Below, in pieces: positions 42,318-55,128 of a DNA stretch of 64,000 nt. Origin of the DNA: Lentinus brumalis (lineage: Eukaryota > Basidiomycota > Agaricomycetes > Polyporales > Polyporaceae); NCBI GenBank assembly GCA_001792895.1, contig MARA01000029.1, positions 1 through 64,000 of the forward strand. Reading direction: 5' to 3'. The position numbers and the translations under genes were made by a program. Position 1 is the first letter of the stretch, and every line of letters begins with the position of its first letter. Under the pieces are notes generated by a model, which was not told where the DNA came from, ran no database searches, and worked only from the letters and a program-made list of their open reading frames with translations.

Positions 42318-43718
42318 TTATCCCTTCGTGAAGATCGACTTCGGGAGCATAAACCCAATCTTCCGACCCATCCAGTCAGTCATATCCCTACTTATCCCGC
42401 GCACATGTGAGTGCTCACCACATAATTCGGCATATCGACCTGCGCGTTCCAGCTGCATCAGCTCTCCTGCAATGGAATCTAAAGTCCGGAAGACTCACCA
42501 CCTCGTGCATGCGCAGATCCCCCGCAACGCTGCACAACATATACGCCTCAACCCTGCTCATCCCATACTCCGTCTCGAGGAACTCGATCATATGCCGCAC
42601 CGCCGCGCGCGTCGCCTCGCGGATATCTACGAGGATCCCAATCAATTAACGCATTAGCCTGACTCCGTGGTCAGATTCTGAGTAAGCACGCACCCGACTC
42701 GACGCCCGTCGTCGTGTAGAACTGCTCGTCGCTCGGATGCGGGCTGCGCGAGATGAAGTGCGGCGTCTTGACGTACGGCTTGTCTTTGACGACCGTAAGG
42801 CGGACCGTGACCTTCATCGGGGTCTCGATCGCCGTTCCTGTAGTCGGTCCGTATGGGTCATCTACGAGAACAAGCTGTGATGATGGACGGGGACGTACCG
42901 CATACCTCTAGAGGACGCAAGGACCAGTCAGCAAGACCATATCAGCGAGACCGCATACGACGCACCCCCGTCTCCCTGCGCCGCATGTCCGTCCTGTGAT
43001 TCATGCAGTCAGCGCAGGTCAGAGCACCCCGACTCGCCCGACCCAACTCACCCCGATAGAAAACAGCGCCCCATCAACCTCCACCGGTAAGTACAAAACC
43101 GATCCCTCCGTCAAATGCCTCGTATCCACATTCCCGCCCGTCTTATAAGGCGGAATCGTCGAATGGGCCCCCGTCTTCCCCGGCGCGACCCCCATCTCCC
43201 CCGCAAACGGCCTCAGCGGGATGCGTATCCCCCTTCTCTCATCAAACCACGCGTACCTTCCCTCCCCTTCAGCCCTCACTGGCATATCTTCGGGTGGGAG
43301 ACTCCAAATCTTCAGCGCCGGTACCGGGAACTCATCCGCCAACAGCCCAAACCCCGGTATCACCGCGCTCCAGCCCCACTCCGCGACCCGCACCTCGAGC
43401 ACGTCCACGCGGAGCGTATCTCCCGGCTCCGCGCCCGCAACAAATACGGGCCCGTTCACCTGGTCGAGCGAGGTGAGGGTCAGGGACGCGAGGGTGCTCG
43501 CGGTGGAGGCGGGCGTGATCTGGCCGTTGGACGCGTCGAGGCAGTCGAAGGTGACCGTGTCCCCGGAGACGACGTGCAGCGCTGGGGGATGCTAGAGAAG
43601 GACGCAGGAAGTTAGCTTGGGCCCGAGACGGGACGTCTATCTGGCGGTCAGACAGCGGGGCAGACCTATTGTCCCAGGCGAGGTGGGACTGGGAACGCTT
43701 AACTGCGTGAATGGACAT
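42318..43718 (-). CDS. Acetamidase/formamidase family hydrolase, 8 exons
   Basis: Exons 43718-43666, 43591-43052, 42993-42966, 42907-42899, 42837-42694, 42626-42499, 42439-42419, 42359-42318; about 321 aa. Family hallmarks in order: HLAWDN, PPALHVVSGDTVTFD, GPVFVAGAEPGDTL, PGFGLLAD, GGNVDTRHLTEGSVLYLPV, GALFSIG|DGHAAQGDG|EVC|GTAIETPMKV, SVAGDLRMHEV|VDMPNYV|IGFMLPKSIF. This family hydrolyses formamide or short amides to ammonia and the acid, feeding nitrogen metabolism; the exact substrate cannot be read here. EVC is encoded by a 9-nt micro-exon with good flanking introns (58 and 61 nt). Exons 1 and 2 are out of phase by one base: a sixth C is needed in the C-run at 43584-43588. That is either an assembly error or a frameshift. 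Confidence 0.85.
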
Positions 43719-44555
43719 GATGCGATGCACTCTTCGTTCGGCAGGTCTTGGTCGTTCGACCGCTTCGTGGTGAGCGACAGAGGAGAAGAAACGAACCTGC
43801 CGATGTCGTTCAAGAGACGATAACGATCGTGTGAACCTACAGTTTACGGGAGAATGGCAAAGATAAGTCATGGGACGCGTCCTGAAGCTGAAGCTGACGG
43901 ATAGATATAACTCACGGCAAGTTCCCGCGCCTCGATAGCGGCCCGGCCACACCAGCGCCGCCCTAGTAAGTATGTAGTAGTGTAGTAGGGGGATATCGTC
44001 AGAATGGAATGCGAAAGACAGACTCGCCGCCGTAGCCAGTGGTTCATGACGCGCGAGAAGCGACAAGTAATCACGCAATGACAAGCAGATTGCGTGACCC
44101 TTGTCCGCTTCAACAAGAGAAGAATGACATAGAGCCTTGGGATTGTCAGCACCTCGGTGACAGCGCGAGGTAGCTATTCACGGTATACAAGTACAAAAGG
44201 GCGGGTAGGTAGATCCCGAGTCGACGGGGTATACCGTAAGTCAACACGGGGTACATCCTACGACGAGAACATCATGAGGAAAATGGAAAAAAGGAAATGA
44301 GAATGTGTTCCATAGCATGTACGAACGCGTGTGCGCGATAGGCGACAAAGAGATCCAGAGCGAATACTTACCAGTGTTACAGTAGAGATGGAGTTGTATC
44401 TTGATACGAGCATGACGAGCGCGTGAGATCTGAATGCGGTGGACAACCGACAGCATCGTCCCACAGAAGATAGCGAGCAGCGAGCAGAAACCAGTGCACG
44501 AGGCGGAGCCCGACGACGGCGAACCAGGAACGAGGAACGAGGGAGATCCTTGCGC
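43719..44555. other. Intergenic; start of segmental duplication at 44208
   Basis: 5' flank of the amidase gene, then 3' flank of the next gene. From 44208 onward the sequence matches 55129 onward. No gene seen. Confidence 0.6.
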
Positions 44556-45963
44556 TCACTTCCAAGCCTTTGCACGGATGCCAGAACCCTGAGACTGGCT
44601 GAAGGTCCGCGTTCGCGACGAAGACGCCTTGATGGTCTCCGTGCGGTGCCTCTCGGGAGGGACACCAGATTCGTTGATGCCACCGAACGACTCCGACTCT
44701 CCCGGCTCCTCCGTCCGCGGGAAGAACACTCTGGAGTGAGACGATGTCTCCCGCTTGACTGGGCGCGACTTCTTCTCGACCGAGCGTGGCTCCGCACCAG
44801 GACGACGCGCCGTTGTAGAAAACGATCCGGCACCTGGTCGCTTCTGCGGAGAAGTGGCTCGACTGGCGGAACCGTGCCCGGAAGGAGCGGGAGCGGTGAA
44901 GACGGGACCGTAATTCGCACTTTGCCAGCTCGCAAGGACCGTACGTGACTTGATACGGATTATTATGGCCGCCTTCGAGGGCGTACGCACCGCAGCCGTC
45001 GACGACCCGGCCCTAGCAGCAGGACCTGAGCTGTTCGGCTTCGAGAACACAGGAGAGGGCGTGCGCCGGTCCTGAGGGCGAGGGAGACGAGAGGGCGACT
45101 TCTGCGGGGACGCAGGACGGCCTGAGTGACGGGGAACGCGCATAAGCCAAGGGGACTTCTGATCGTCCGCTCGCAGCGGCTGCGAGGTCGCGAGCTCCGC
45201 GTAGAACGTCGCGTCCGCGTCCGCATCATTGTCGGGGTGCTCGAGGGAGACCACCATGCGATTGCAGTCAGTACTGGCCCTGTAGAGGCTGGGCAGAGGC
45301 GTGCGCTGTAGGTCGCGGCTGGGGGAGTCGTCCTGATCCGCGTCGTGCGGCAAGGGAGTGGTGGGTCGGGAGAGGGTGGTGTCGTCGTTTGCGAGATCGA
45401 AGATATCGGTGGTTGGGTGTAATTCCGAACGTGATACTGTAGTTTCTCCCCTGCAAAATACTGTCGACGCCCGGATGGACGCACGCGAGCGCCTTGAGGT
45501 GAGGCGACGTCCGCGCGCCGGTGTGAGGTGGTTTGCACGGTTCCGCGCGGCTTCCTGTACGTCTCGGCCACGTCAGCTCGCAGCTAATCACAACGAGGGA
45601 GTGTGCGTATACGCACGTTTCTGGCTAGCCTCTCGCGGCCCTCGGGGTGTCCCAAGACTGACCGTCCAGGGGCTGGAACTCCGCCTTGACGGACGCAAAC
45701 GACTCAAACAGGATCCGCATGTCCTCCTATACAGTCTCACTCAGTATGCGCTCGCTAGCGTATATTCGATGCGATCAACTCACCGGGTGACTCTTGAGGG
45801 CATCCCTGTCCTCGAGCTCTTGCTCGATCTCGCAGAGTCGCTGCCTTATCATGCGGGCCTCAGCCCGCGTACCGTCGAATTGCGCTCCCCTCTTCGGTGG
45901 TCGGGTGGTGACATTCGGCGACCGCATGACGGGCAAAGACTCCGTCGGGACCTTGTGAGGCAT
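44556..45963 (-). CDS. Basic, disordered protein (copy 1), with 1-nt frame break
   Basis: Exons 45963-45784, 45726-45617, 45554-44556; about 429 aa. The N-terminus (MPHKVPTESLPV) leads to a helical segment (EARMIRQRLCEIEQELEDRDAL), then EDMRILFESFASVKAEFQPLDG. The rest is Ser/Pro/Arg-rich with a basic C-terminus (SQSQGSGIRAKAWK). Exon 2 is 110 nt against 111 nt in the intact paralogue at 55472-56897; one base is missing in the C-run at 45644-45647, otherwise both copies align throughout. Family unknown. It is either inactive or carries an assembly error. Confidence 0.65.
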
Positions 45964-47662
45964 GATCGCGAGCCAGGAAGCTGGGTGGCTACGCGATAGA
46001 CTGGGTCGGACGGATAAAGACGACGAGGAATGTCCGGTGGAACCACCCAAGACAGAGTCCAGACCAGAAAGAGAAAGAGAGAGCGAGAGCCGCAGTCTGG
46101 TGCCTCGACGACCGCAACTCGAGCCCGCACTGGAGGTCGGTGGTTGTGGTTGTGGTGGCTGGCGCGCGCAATTAAGGCTGTGACAGACGCGTTTGTCACG
46201 CCCGTGATGCCGCGCGGCTGCGACCAGCGCGGCGCATCCGACTGTTCTCTCGCGGACGCCGAACTTGCTTGGACCAGTCATGGCTCCTGGGTCCAGCGGT
46301 AAGTCGGTCTAATGAATCGAGGTTCCGTGAAGAACAGCCACAGGGATACGCAAGGTGTCCGCGTCATGGCACGAAACCTAAAGAATCGAAAGTAAGTTGA
46401 TTGCTGAAGCAGGAGGCTTCATAGCTGCGGACGCACTCGACTGGCTCCAGCACGCGCTTTCCCAAGCGGACGTCGACGACCAAAGTCTGCCCGGACACCC
46501 AGTGGCAGAGGAGGCAGGTGCAGCCCGTGTCCCTATTCCCGGAGATTGTTGCGACTACTCACATCCGCTCGGCCGTCGATTGTGATCACAGGCTATTGCC
46601 CGACTCCTGGCCGTGCTGCTGTAGAGTACAGCCAAGGACGCGACTTCGAGTCCCTCAAGGTTCGAATCTGGACGACCTGGGTGCAGGGATGCCGGCGACC
46701 CGACTCAGGGAGAGCCGGGAAGTCGACTCGGCGTTCGACTTGACGGCTGCGCGCCGCCTCAGGTGTCCGCAGTGGGTTTCGGTCCCGTTGCTTCTCGTCT
46801 GCGTTTCCGGCCTTGAGCCCGTGCTGGACGCTCGACGGCTGTCGATGTATCGTCGTGCATCAGCCAGGCGCTCCCTCACGGGGCGATCACGCATCGCGAT
46901 CGCCAACGACGCGGTTTTGCAGCGTACGTGCAGGACGGCAGCGCGCAGCATGGGGCTCGAGCACTCTGTCCGGGAGACGCGTACCCGGCGAAAGCGCCAT
47001 GCATGAGTACGCGTAGACGTGGACCGGCTACATTGCAATCAGAGGGTAGGGCGCGCGAGTTAGGGCTGCGGGCGCATGCCGGGAGCTAGCACAGCTGACA
47101 CATATCGCGCGGGACGTACCTGTGAGGAAGATATGGCACAGTTGTGCGTGTTGGAGGAGACGTCGCCGGGTGAGGTCGAGAGCTGCGGAGATCTATGCGT
47201 AGAGTGTATAGCACACCCCAGCAGAGCAGAGGAGGTGGGTGGAGCGACGGCACGCAAAGTAAGGAGACGTGTGCGTTGTCCGTGAGTCGCCCAGCGGACG
47301 CAGTCAGGAGGCTAGGGTCGGACGCAGACGTTGCTGGCTGGTGGGTCGGATCCTGTGGTGCGAGGAGGTAAGGCGAGGTGGACGACAGACATACGAGCAT
47401 AGAGTGCCCTGTGAGCAGGAGCGAGGGACACGGTCAGCGAGGACTGGATGAGCAATGGGCGAGCACGGCGCAGCGACCAAAGCCATGTGTCGCGAGCGAG
47501 AGCGTCGTCATAGAGCGCAGAGCATGCGGTCTCAGCGCGCGAGGCCCGAGAGCGTGGCCGCACGCCGGACGGGCCGGGGCCGGGAGGGCTGTGCAGAGGC
47601 CGGGGTTTGTGAGCGGGCACTGCAGCGAGGTCTGCACGTCTCCCTCTGACCTCGCTGCCCCG
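45964..47662. other. 1.7-kb divergent intergenic region, no gene seen
   Basis: It lies between the basic protein gene (-) and the G-alpha start (+) and matches 56898-58745 in the second copy. Short frames conserved in neither copy; probably a shared promoter/UTR region. Confidence 0.5.
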
Positions 47663-48082
47663 ATGGCCGCCGTCGCTGCCCGCTCCTTCTGGGCCGCGCC
47701 TGACCCCGACGACCCGCTCTCCAAGGCCCTCCAGCCGCCCATCGACGAGACCCCCGAGGAGCGCGCTGCCCGCATCCGCGAACTCGAGGACGCCGCCCGG
47801 GTCTCGCGCGAGATCGACGACGAGATTGCTGTCTCCAGGCGGGCGTACGACCGCAGGAAGAAGGCCATCAAGATTCTGCTGCTAGGTGCGTGCCCCCGTC
47901 GTCGCTGTCCGCCTGCCCGCCGACGTGTCCCAGGCCAGGCAGAGTCCGGCAAGAGCACGACCCTCAAGAGTGCGTCCCCCGTCTCTCGCTGTCGTGTCCC
48001 GCTCACGCCCCGCAGACTTCCAGCTGGCGTTCTCGCCCCAGCACTTCCACAAGGAGCGCGCCGCCTGGAAGACAATCATCAG
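47663..48082 (+). pseudogene. G-protein alpha subunit, 5' fragment (copy 1)
   Basis: Exons 47663-47885, 47934-47969, 48016-48082. It encodes the Gα N-terminal helix (REIDDEIAVSRRAYDRRKKAIKILLL), the P-loop GQAESGKST (residues 75-83) and NFQLAFSPQHFHKERAAWKTII, then stops matching. Relative to copy 2 it lacks 12 nt (QLNL) and all later exons. It cannot bind GTP normally. Confidence 0.85.
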
Positions 48083-48839
48083 GTCAGTCGCGCAGTGCCC
48101 GTATCCTCACGGTCCAACTAGCGTCCTGAACGACGCGGGGCGCGGGACGCGGCGTTGGAGGGCGGTAGTATCCCCATGTGTAGACAGGCAATATAATTCG
48201 TCCCGAGCATAGAGTGCGGTGTGCGAGGGAGCGCGTCGGAGAACGCCGTCGCAGCCTCGTAGCCTCGTGTCCGCGAAACCCCAGGCGGCTGGCGCAAGAT
48301 CTCCCGGGACGATCGTCTGCCTCAGTCCCGTTCATAGCAGGGTACTCTACAGACACTCTTGGGGTATAGTACACAGTAGGACGCGGTTCCTAGATGGTGC
48401 GTCTTCGAGAGGCTGTCTTGCAGCTTGTGGGGCTCAGAGGGGGTGCTGCAAGTACTTTGAGGAGGTCTAGCGGTCTAAGAGAGTGGGAAATGGTGTGACC
48501 AGTTCTCAGGACGGTAGTCTGCCGAGACGAGGACGAGGAGCAGGAGTCCGGGGCGGTTAACTCGAGGGAAGGCGGAAGTCACGCGATTGCCCATAGTTGT
48601 ACTCAGAACTCAAGAAATGCGTATATTCAGTACTGTCTACACATGCTATATATTCCAACAATGCCAGAAACTACTATTTCAACGCAATCCGTGTGCAGAA
48701 TTCCGCGCGCGACTCGTGAACGCGTCGGGAGAGGTTCCGAGACGCGGGCGCTTACCTTCACACTTGGCGGGTGCGGGCATCACCGCCGTCTCTGTCTCTT
48801 ACCACCACCATCCCCTGCCTCCTGCTTCACTCTCGCTCG

Positions 48840-50790
48840 ATCTCTGCTGCTTCGATGGATGTCTACGTACCTGGGAACTTACTAATCTGGTACGACACCG
48901 GCACGCTGGCCTTCGGCGACTCGACGCTGGCTGAACCGCCGCGGACTCCATGCCCTGCCGGGACTCGCGCTGGAGCACGTACTGGAGAGCCCGGGAGTGC
49001 TCGAAGGGCACTGGATAGAGCTTGAGGGATGGACTGGGAGACGGAGATGAAGGTAAGTAAGTGGACACTCGTGCACAAGACTTGTAGTACGTACCCTGTT
49101 CCCCCGCACAGCCAAGAGCGCACTCTCCGACGGCGACACGACCTGCGGTGACGCAAGCACGCTGCCGTACTCCGTCGCTGGCGGCAAGGCCGGGAGACCC
49201 CTCGCGCGGCCGTCTGGACCGCAAAGACGGTACGAAGAGACTGTACGCTAGGTGAGCCGCGCCGAATCATGAGAGGACGTAGGGGACACTGACCTCAGCG
49301 TGCAGTCTGCGGAATGCATTCAAGAGCCCACCGGGAGGCCTCGGGGAGCAGTCAATCGCCGCCCCCACGTCATCCTTTGCCGTTTCTGCGGGCCCATCTT
49401 TGCGGGGCAGTTGGAGCGAGAAGGACTCCTCCGGTCGTCGTGCTGCGTAAGAAGGTGAGTCAGAGGTGTGTAGAAGGTTGACTTGACTTGTACTAACTTA
49501 CTCTGTGCAGTCTTCGCCCGTTCGAACGCGCAGCCGCGCATTGGTCGACGGCTGGCGCCGTCAACCCGCGAGCGACGCGACGCCGCGTCGGCAGTCACGG
49601 CGAGGAGCTGTCGAAGTCGCAATGTAGGTGAGTCATGGATGTGCGCATGGAGAAACACGCACCGAGCTTTGCTGACCCTCTGATTCGACTCAGACGTTGC
49701 CCGGGAGCTCCGAGACGTCGACGGGAGGTGCCCGGGAGGCCTCACAATGTGCCCGGGAGCGCTGGACGCGACGTTCGAGATACCCGGGCATGTCCAAGGC
49801 CCTCAGCGCACTCCGGAAGCGGTTGAGGACGATGTCGGCGTCATAACTCGCGATTGCGGCCGGGTACGTCTGCGCCGGGCACCAGGGAGTGCAAAGCACT
49901 CCCACTGCGATGCTACACCAGGTACGTAAGTCAGTGCTGTGTATGAAGGTCGAGAAGACCTGTTCGAACATACTTAAACATCCAGTCTTCGCGCATCAGA
50001 ACGCGCCAACGCGTCCCGGTCGACGGCTGCCGCCGTCAACCCGGAAGCGAACTGAGGACCGCGTCCCTACAAGTCCCAAACAAGGTCAGTCACCGGTGAG
50101 GACAGCTCGAGAAACAGTACGCACCGAGCCTCGCTGACTGTTGGGTCTGACGTAGCCCGGGAGCTGGGAGACGTCGATGTGAGATGCCCGGGAGGTCTTG
50201 CGACGTGCCCGGGAGCGCTGATTGCGGTGTTCTGACAGCCCGGGAGCGAGGCGTAGGCTCTCAAGGCACACCGGGAGCGGGCGATACTTGCTGGAAGCCT
50301 GTAATACAGGTGAGTAATAGGTGTGTATGACTGCAGAGGAGTCTCGTACCAAGCGTCGCTGACGGCGATAAGTAGTCGGGAGACGTGCTGCAGCGTCGCC
50401 AGAAGACGTCGACGCGACGTCCGGGAAGTGCTGAGCACGGCGGGAGCGCAGTCCGGGAGCAGCGTCGACCGCCTCGGTGCAGTCCAGGAGAGGATGAGTA
50501 GACTGGCGGCGTGTCCGTGCTCGGCACTCCCCTCGTGTACGGGGCCGGGACCGCTAAGTAGTGCGCTGCGACAGCGTGCCGGGGCTGGAGACAGCAGGTG
50601 AGTTCCGAGGTCGCAGGTACGTGAACAAGCGACGACGACTTACACATTTCCGCGGGCTCATGTTGCAGACGTTTGCCGTCTCCGGCTGGCTGGACCGGCC
50701 CCAGGCTTGCTGTCAATGACAACGGTAAGCACTGGGATATGCGAAGAAGTTGAAGGTGAGACTGACTGACCTGCCACGTCACCAGACGTC
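48840..50790 (+). other. String of repeated exon-like modules (copy 1), family unknown
   Basis: Short blocks alternate with ~60-nt introns in plus orientation (GTGAGT...CTGAC...CAG). Two module types recur: one with GGTCGACGGCTGGCGCCGTC (49511-49626, again near 49990) and one with GCCCGGGAGCTCCGAGACGT (49694 onward, again near 50155). Joined frames stay open across at least two modules (GRRLAPSTRERRDAASA... then VARELRDVDGRCPGGLTMCPGAL), so it may be coding. The third-position pattern is weak and start and end are unclear. The second copy is at about 61730-63640. Confidence 0.4.
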
Positions 50791-52277
50791 GTGTCTCCCG
50801 GTCGATGGTCGGATATGCGGATCTCTTCGAACAACGAGAGCAAGCGTCGCTCTCGCCCTAACGCCATCCGTCCGGGACGGAGGGCAAATTGGAGCCCTCA
50901 GGACTCGACTCTGAGCGGTCTCGAGTCCATTTCTACACTGCGTCAGTGCGACCGCCACGTCGATAACTTCTATATCGACGTACGTTACTTGGAGCCCGCA
51001 TGGGCGGCCTGCACTGCGGAGAGAGGATGGCGGAGGTCGGAGCAAGAACGCTCCCGGGTTCGATACAGGACGGGCGCAGGCGAGGCCCTCCGGGAGCGGT
51101 GTGCAGCGACGGTGGGCGGCGAGATACGACTGGGAGGGTAGGGGAGGTGGCGGGACTGGGAGCACCGTGGCTACTCGCTCTCGAGTCGCCGCTGAGCGAC
51201 TCGTCAGCAACAAATCCACGGTGCAAGACCACACAGGTACGTACCTCTCGATGTATGGTGTCTGCAGGGCTGCGGCGTGGAGTGTGCCGTCTTCAGGTCG
51301 TCGTCGCAGGTTGCAGAGGATGGCGGGGCGTTGAGTCCATGTGCGATGACGGGAGATACGGACATGTACGTACCTTCGTTGCAATCCCAAGTAGCGTTAC
51401 CGGACAGCTCGTGTGCGGCAGCGTGGCTGGCGATCCATGAGTGACAGCGAGCGTCGGGGACAGTGGAGAGACGAATGGTAGGAGGGGATGGGTGCGTTAA
51501 GGTGGATGAGAGGGGAAGAATAGCGGGGACGCCGAGTGCATCGTGGCAGGAGGAGGAAGAGATGATACTCCAACGCTGGGCACCGGTCGAGGCCCAGATT
51601 GCGATTGTGCGTCTCCGAGTCGCCGCTGTGAAGGGTCGCGGGCAATATCAAGGTGGTTAGCGAGGTTCTCACTGCTTCTTCGGCGGCCTCGTTCCTCCGT
51701 CGGCACGTCCCGGGCGTTGGTTCGAGCTCGTCCGACTTCGACAGATACTACTCACGAGGACATGCATATACTCTGCGCACTTGCTATACCTTTCAGTTGC
51801 AACTCAAACTTGGAGAGAAGTGTCTATGGAGAGCGGGTATTGTGAATGAGAAGGTCTGGCAGAGCTGGTGAGTCCGACACAGTCCAGCTGACCACAGTCC
51901 CGGTGCGTCGGAGATTGCAGAACGGCTGAGGGACGATGGCGCAGCCGGGGTATTTCAGGCCGCGGCGTGTGCATTCTCATGTCAGGTGGTATCAATATTG
52001 CCTGGTGGCATTGACGTCCTCTTCCTGAAGTCACCGTCAGAGCTCCTCAGCTCTCCGCTCGGTGTACGCACTCTGCACACAACTGACTCCTCGCTCTCCT
52101 CAAGCAGCATGAGCTGAGGAGGTGCACCGAGTCTGGGATGGCACTGCCAAACTCCCGCATTGAAGGATCAAGGGACGGAGTTGTCTGGTATGAGCAATCG
52201 AGATCTCCCCGCTGTCCGTAAATCCGCACTACTTCTCAAGGACCCCGGATGCGCAGATGTGCACCAACAGCATATTA
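50791..52277. other. No supported gene
   Basis: Possible weak tail of the module array to about 51400 (GTACGTACC-type donors recur), then unique sequence. Nothing nameable. Confidence 0.4.
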
Positions 52278-52634
52278 TAGCCCCACTCATTTCTAACGGA
52301 CATATTTTTTGAGGCTGTGCCCGAGGGCTCGAGGCGAGCTGATGTGCTGTTGCCGAGCAGCGACTCAAGCTCGTCCGTCCCCTCCTGTGCCAGGAATACG
52401 TCGTATAACATCCTTGTGTTCTTGCAAGACCCATGTCGAACAGTGTGGTCAAAATGCCTACAGAATGACACCAATCCTGTGGACGTATGGCCAAGCAGCG
52501 TCGATATACCACATATTGCTGGAGGGGTGGGACGACCTTTCGCTGCTCGGCAACAGTAGCGCAATCACATCAGCTCGGTTGAAGCCCCCGCGCACAGCCT
52601 CAAAAAATATGTCCGTTAGAAATGAGTGGGGCTA
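52278..52634. mobile_element. MITE of Tc1/mariner type, 357 bp
   Basis: Terminal inverted repeats of about 90 bp (TAGCCCCACTCATTTCTAAC at the ends), with one small indel region in the arms, flanked by TA/TA (52276-52277 and 52635-52636). There is no coding capacity. The TA target and hairpin form point to Tc1/mariner. Confidence 0.8.
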
Positions 52635-55128
52635 TAGACTGCACTGCAACGCGGTGTCTCAGATCCTTGATCTGTACTCTGTTCATTCGGCTTCTATGCA
52701 GTTCAGCTTCTCTCTTTCGAAGCCATTCAAAATGTTAAACTTGACTTGGAATGTCCTCAAAATATCGTACAATTCCAGTCTGCAGAGAGCTCGTCCCATC
52801 ACTCGAAGGTCACGGCGGCGGCATGCGCTGAATGCCGCACTCTCACGGCAATATTCTGCAGATTTGGCATACCTGTCGGTGCACCGCTCGCCGCACTCTT
52901 GGCCAGCCATGTACGCTGCTTCTCAGGGACCCCGGGCATCCGGAACACGCCTAGGTAGACGCATACTTTAACTCACACTGCTCTTTTCACAGGGAACATT
53001 GCGGGTTCTATTCCCCTGCAGACTCTGCTATAATTCCGAAGATACTAGGTGAAGCATAGGTGATCCTGGTACATTCTGTGCGATTCAGCGAGTGCGTACG
53101 ACTGGAGAGAGGACCGTGAGAGGTCAAGGGGGCATGGGCACGCGCTCTCCCCGGATCTCCAAGAGGCTGGACTCTAGAGCTGATGATTTCCAAAGTCTCG
53201 GACTCGAGCATCACCTGTGTAGTAAGTACGTCAAGAAATCTTGCAAATGTCTCCGCTATCTCCAGCGTGCTGCCTCCCAGAAGCGCAAACCCGAAGCTAA
53301 GCAAGGACGAACCAGAACGTCCACCAGGTCGAGCCCTCACACGCATGTCTCTGCTATCCAGTAAGCTCTACAGAACGCAAGAATCCAAGGAACGCCCCTC
53401 TCAGCACATGCACAGTATATGGAGACGGAGACACACTGCAGACTTCAAGCTGTGCGGCGGGAAGTCCGAATATTGTGCCCTCACCAGGCATAGCGTTAGG
53501 TACACGGAGTCGTTTCATCCAGTACATTGGAACCCGTGCGGCCGGACCTCAGGCTCTTTCGCAGGCTGCTGCTTCGAATCCGACGGTTTACCGATGACTC
53601 AGACAGTGGTGATGCTTCCGAGAGCAGGCAGATCATCTGCCGGTGTGTGTTCTGCAGTGCTGTTCTTGACGAACCCGGGAGGTGTTCAAGAACCAAGAGG
53701 ATACTCATACTGCCGCATGCCACTCAAGAGGAGGCAGGGAGCGCGTTAGGCCAGCCGCCAGAGCAAGGAGCTTGGACGGAAGATAACAATCCAGCTACTT
53801 GGAGCTGAGGCGCGAGAGCGACGCGTCCCGTTGTACGTTAACTACGTACGCTCAAATGCGCTTGCGCTTCCGCTGTGATGCGGCGGGGACGGACGGCCAT
53901 CTGGGTGCGCGAGTACTGAGTATTGAGTATCGAGACACTCCAGGGCTGGCCAGACTGGGACGTCACTTGTCCCTCTGCTGCTCTCTGTAAAGACAGGTTC
54001 GAGCATCCCTCAGCGACGGGTGTGTATATAGTACTACTGTACTAGGCACTTAAACCGGCCGCAGGGGAGGGCATCCTCTAGGGGGCTCTCCAGCCCGACG
54101 CCCGGGCAGAGACCACTGCCCGTTCTCTTGGCGGTGCACAATTTAAGTTGCATGGTACGAGCGATCATGACGCCGCTCGGATCGCCCGCAACATTTCATT
54201 ATCGCTACCCGACTTACATATGCAGACTGCGTACGTACTGGTGCCTACCAGTTTCGGCCGTGCAGGGTCCCAGAAGGCAGGAGCTGTTCACACAGACGGT
54301 TCACCGGGGAATTACATGCACGAGAACGACAGCGGTACACGGAGGCTGCGGCCCAGAGCGAGAAGAACGGCGAAGCACGACGCATGACGGACGACGGACG
54401 ACGGCAAGAGATGCGCTTGCGACGTCGAGTGCCGGCTCGCGCCCTGGCGGACACGCACGGCCTGCGGGTCCTTGGCTGACTGCGTCCCGGGCGGCGGTGT
54501 GTCCGCCGCCGAGATCATGGGAGTCGGAGGCAGGTCGGGTATTCGACGTTCGTCATCCGGAATTCGAGAGCGCGGCGGGACGCGTACATCAGGGCGTACA
54601 CGGCGGCCCACGGAGGCCGGCGAGGATGGTGATGGGGGATGGGTATAAGTACGGGCCTAGTACTTCGTTCGTTTCTCGTGTCCCATCCCTCTCTGAGTCT
54701 CTCTTCCTGCTCCTCTTCCTCGTCCCTCGCACCCTCCCATCGCCCTCCGCACGGCTCATCTGCTCAACCTCCAGCTCACGCGCCGCCACCGCCCGCCCTC
54801 GCCCTCGAGGTCGTTCTGCCCGTCGTCGGCACTCCGTACATGATACGATGCACGACGGCGCGGGCGCGCTGTCGGAAGGCGCAGAATCGGAGGGGATGGT
54901 ACGGTGCGTGTGCTGATGACTCCGTGTGTTGCGGTGTTGCGTACTGACCGTCTCCTTGTACAGTGCTGGTCGTGCTCGACGTCTGCAAAGGAGACGCGTC
55001 TGCAGCGCGTGACGAGGCGGAGCGTCCGGACTGCGGGCGTGTCGCGTCGGGTGGTACGGTGCGTCGTGATAGTCCTGGTGGTGGATAAAAGCGGGTATGA
55101 TCTTGAGGGTTCCGTGGCACGAGCCGAC
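52635..55128. other. 2.5-kb region without a supported gene
   Basis: Short frames only. The 54130-54910 frame of 262 codons is Arg/Ser-rich and lacks splice or family support. Confidence 0.45.

Larger units (their letters stand above)
44208..50700. repeat. Segmental duplication, copy 1
   Basis: It matches 55129-63700 in the same order and orientation: basic protein gene (-), G-alpha start (+), AAGATCTCCCGGGACGATCG landmark, and the exon-like modules (+). Copy 1 lacks ~1.8 kb, including G-alpha exon 4, between about 48090 and 48172. Confidence 0.88.

Noticed and set aside
43332..44084. 250-codon minus-strand frame overlapping the amidase start
   Set aside because: It reads the amidase first exon, first intron and then the wrong frame of exon 2; the family motifs lie in the spliced model.
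54128..54916. 262-codon plus-strand frame
   Set aside because: Composition is that of random GC-rich sequence, with no motif and competing frames on both strands.
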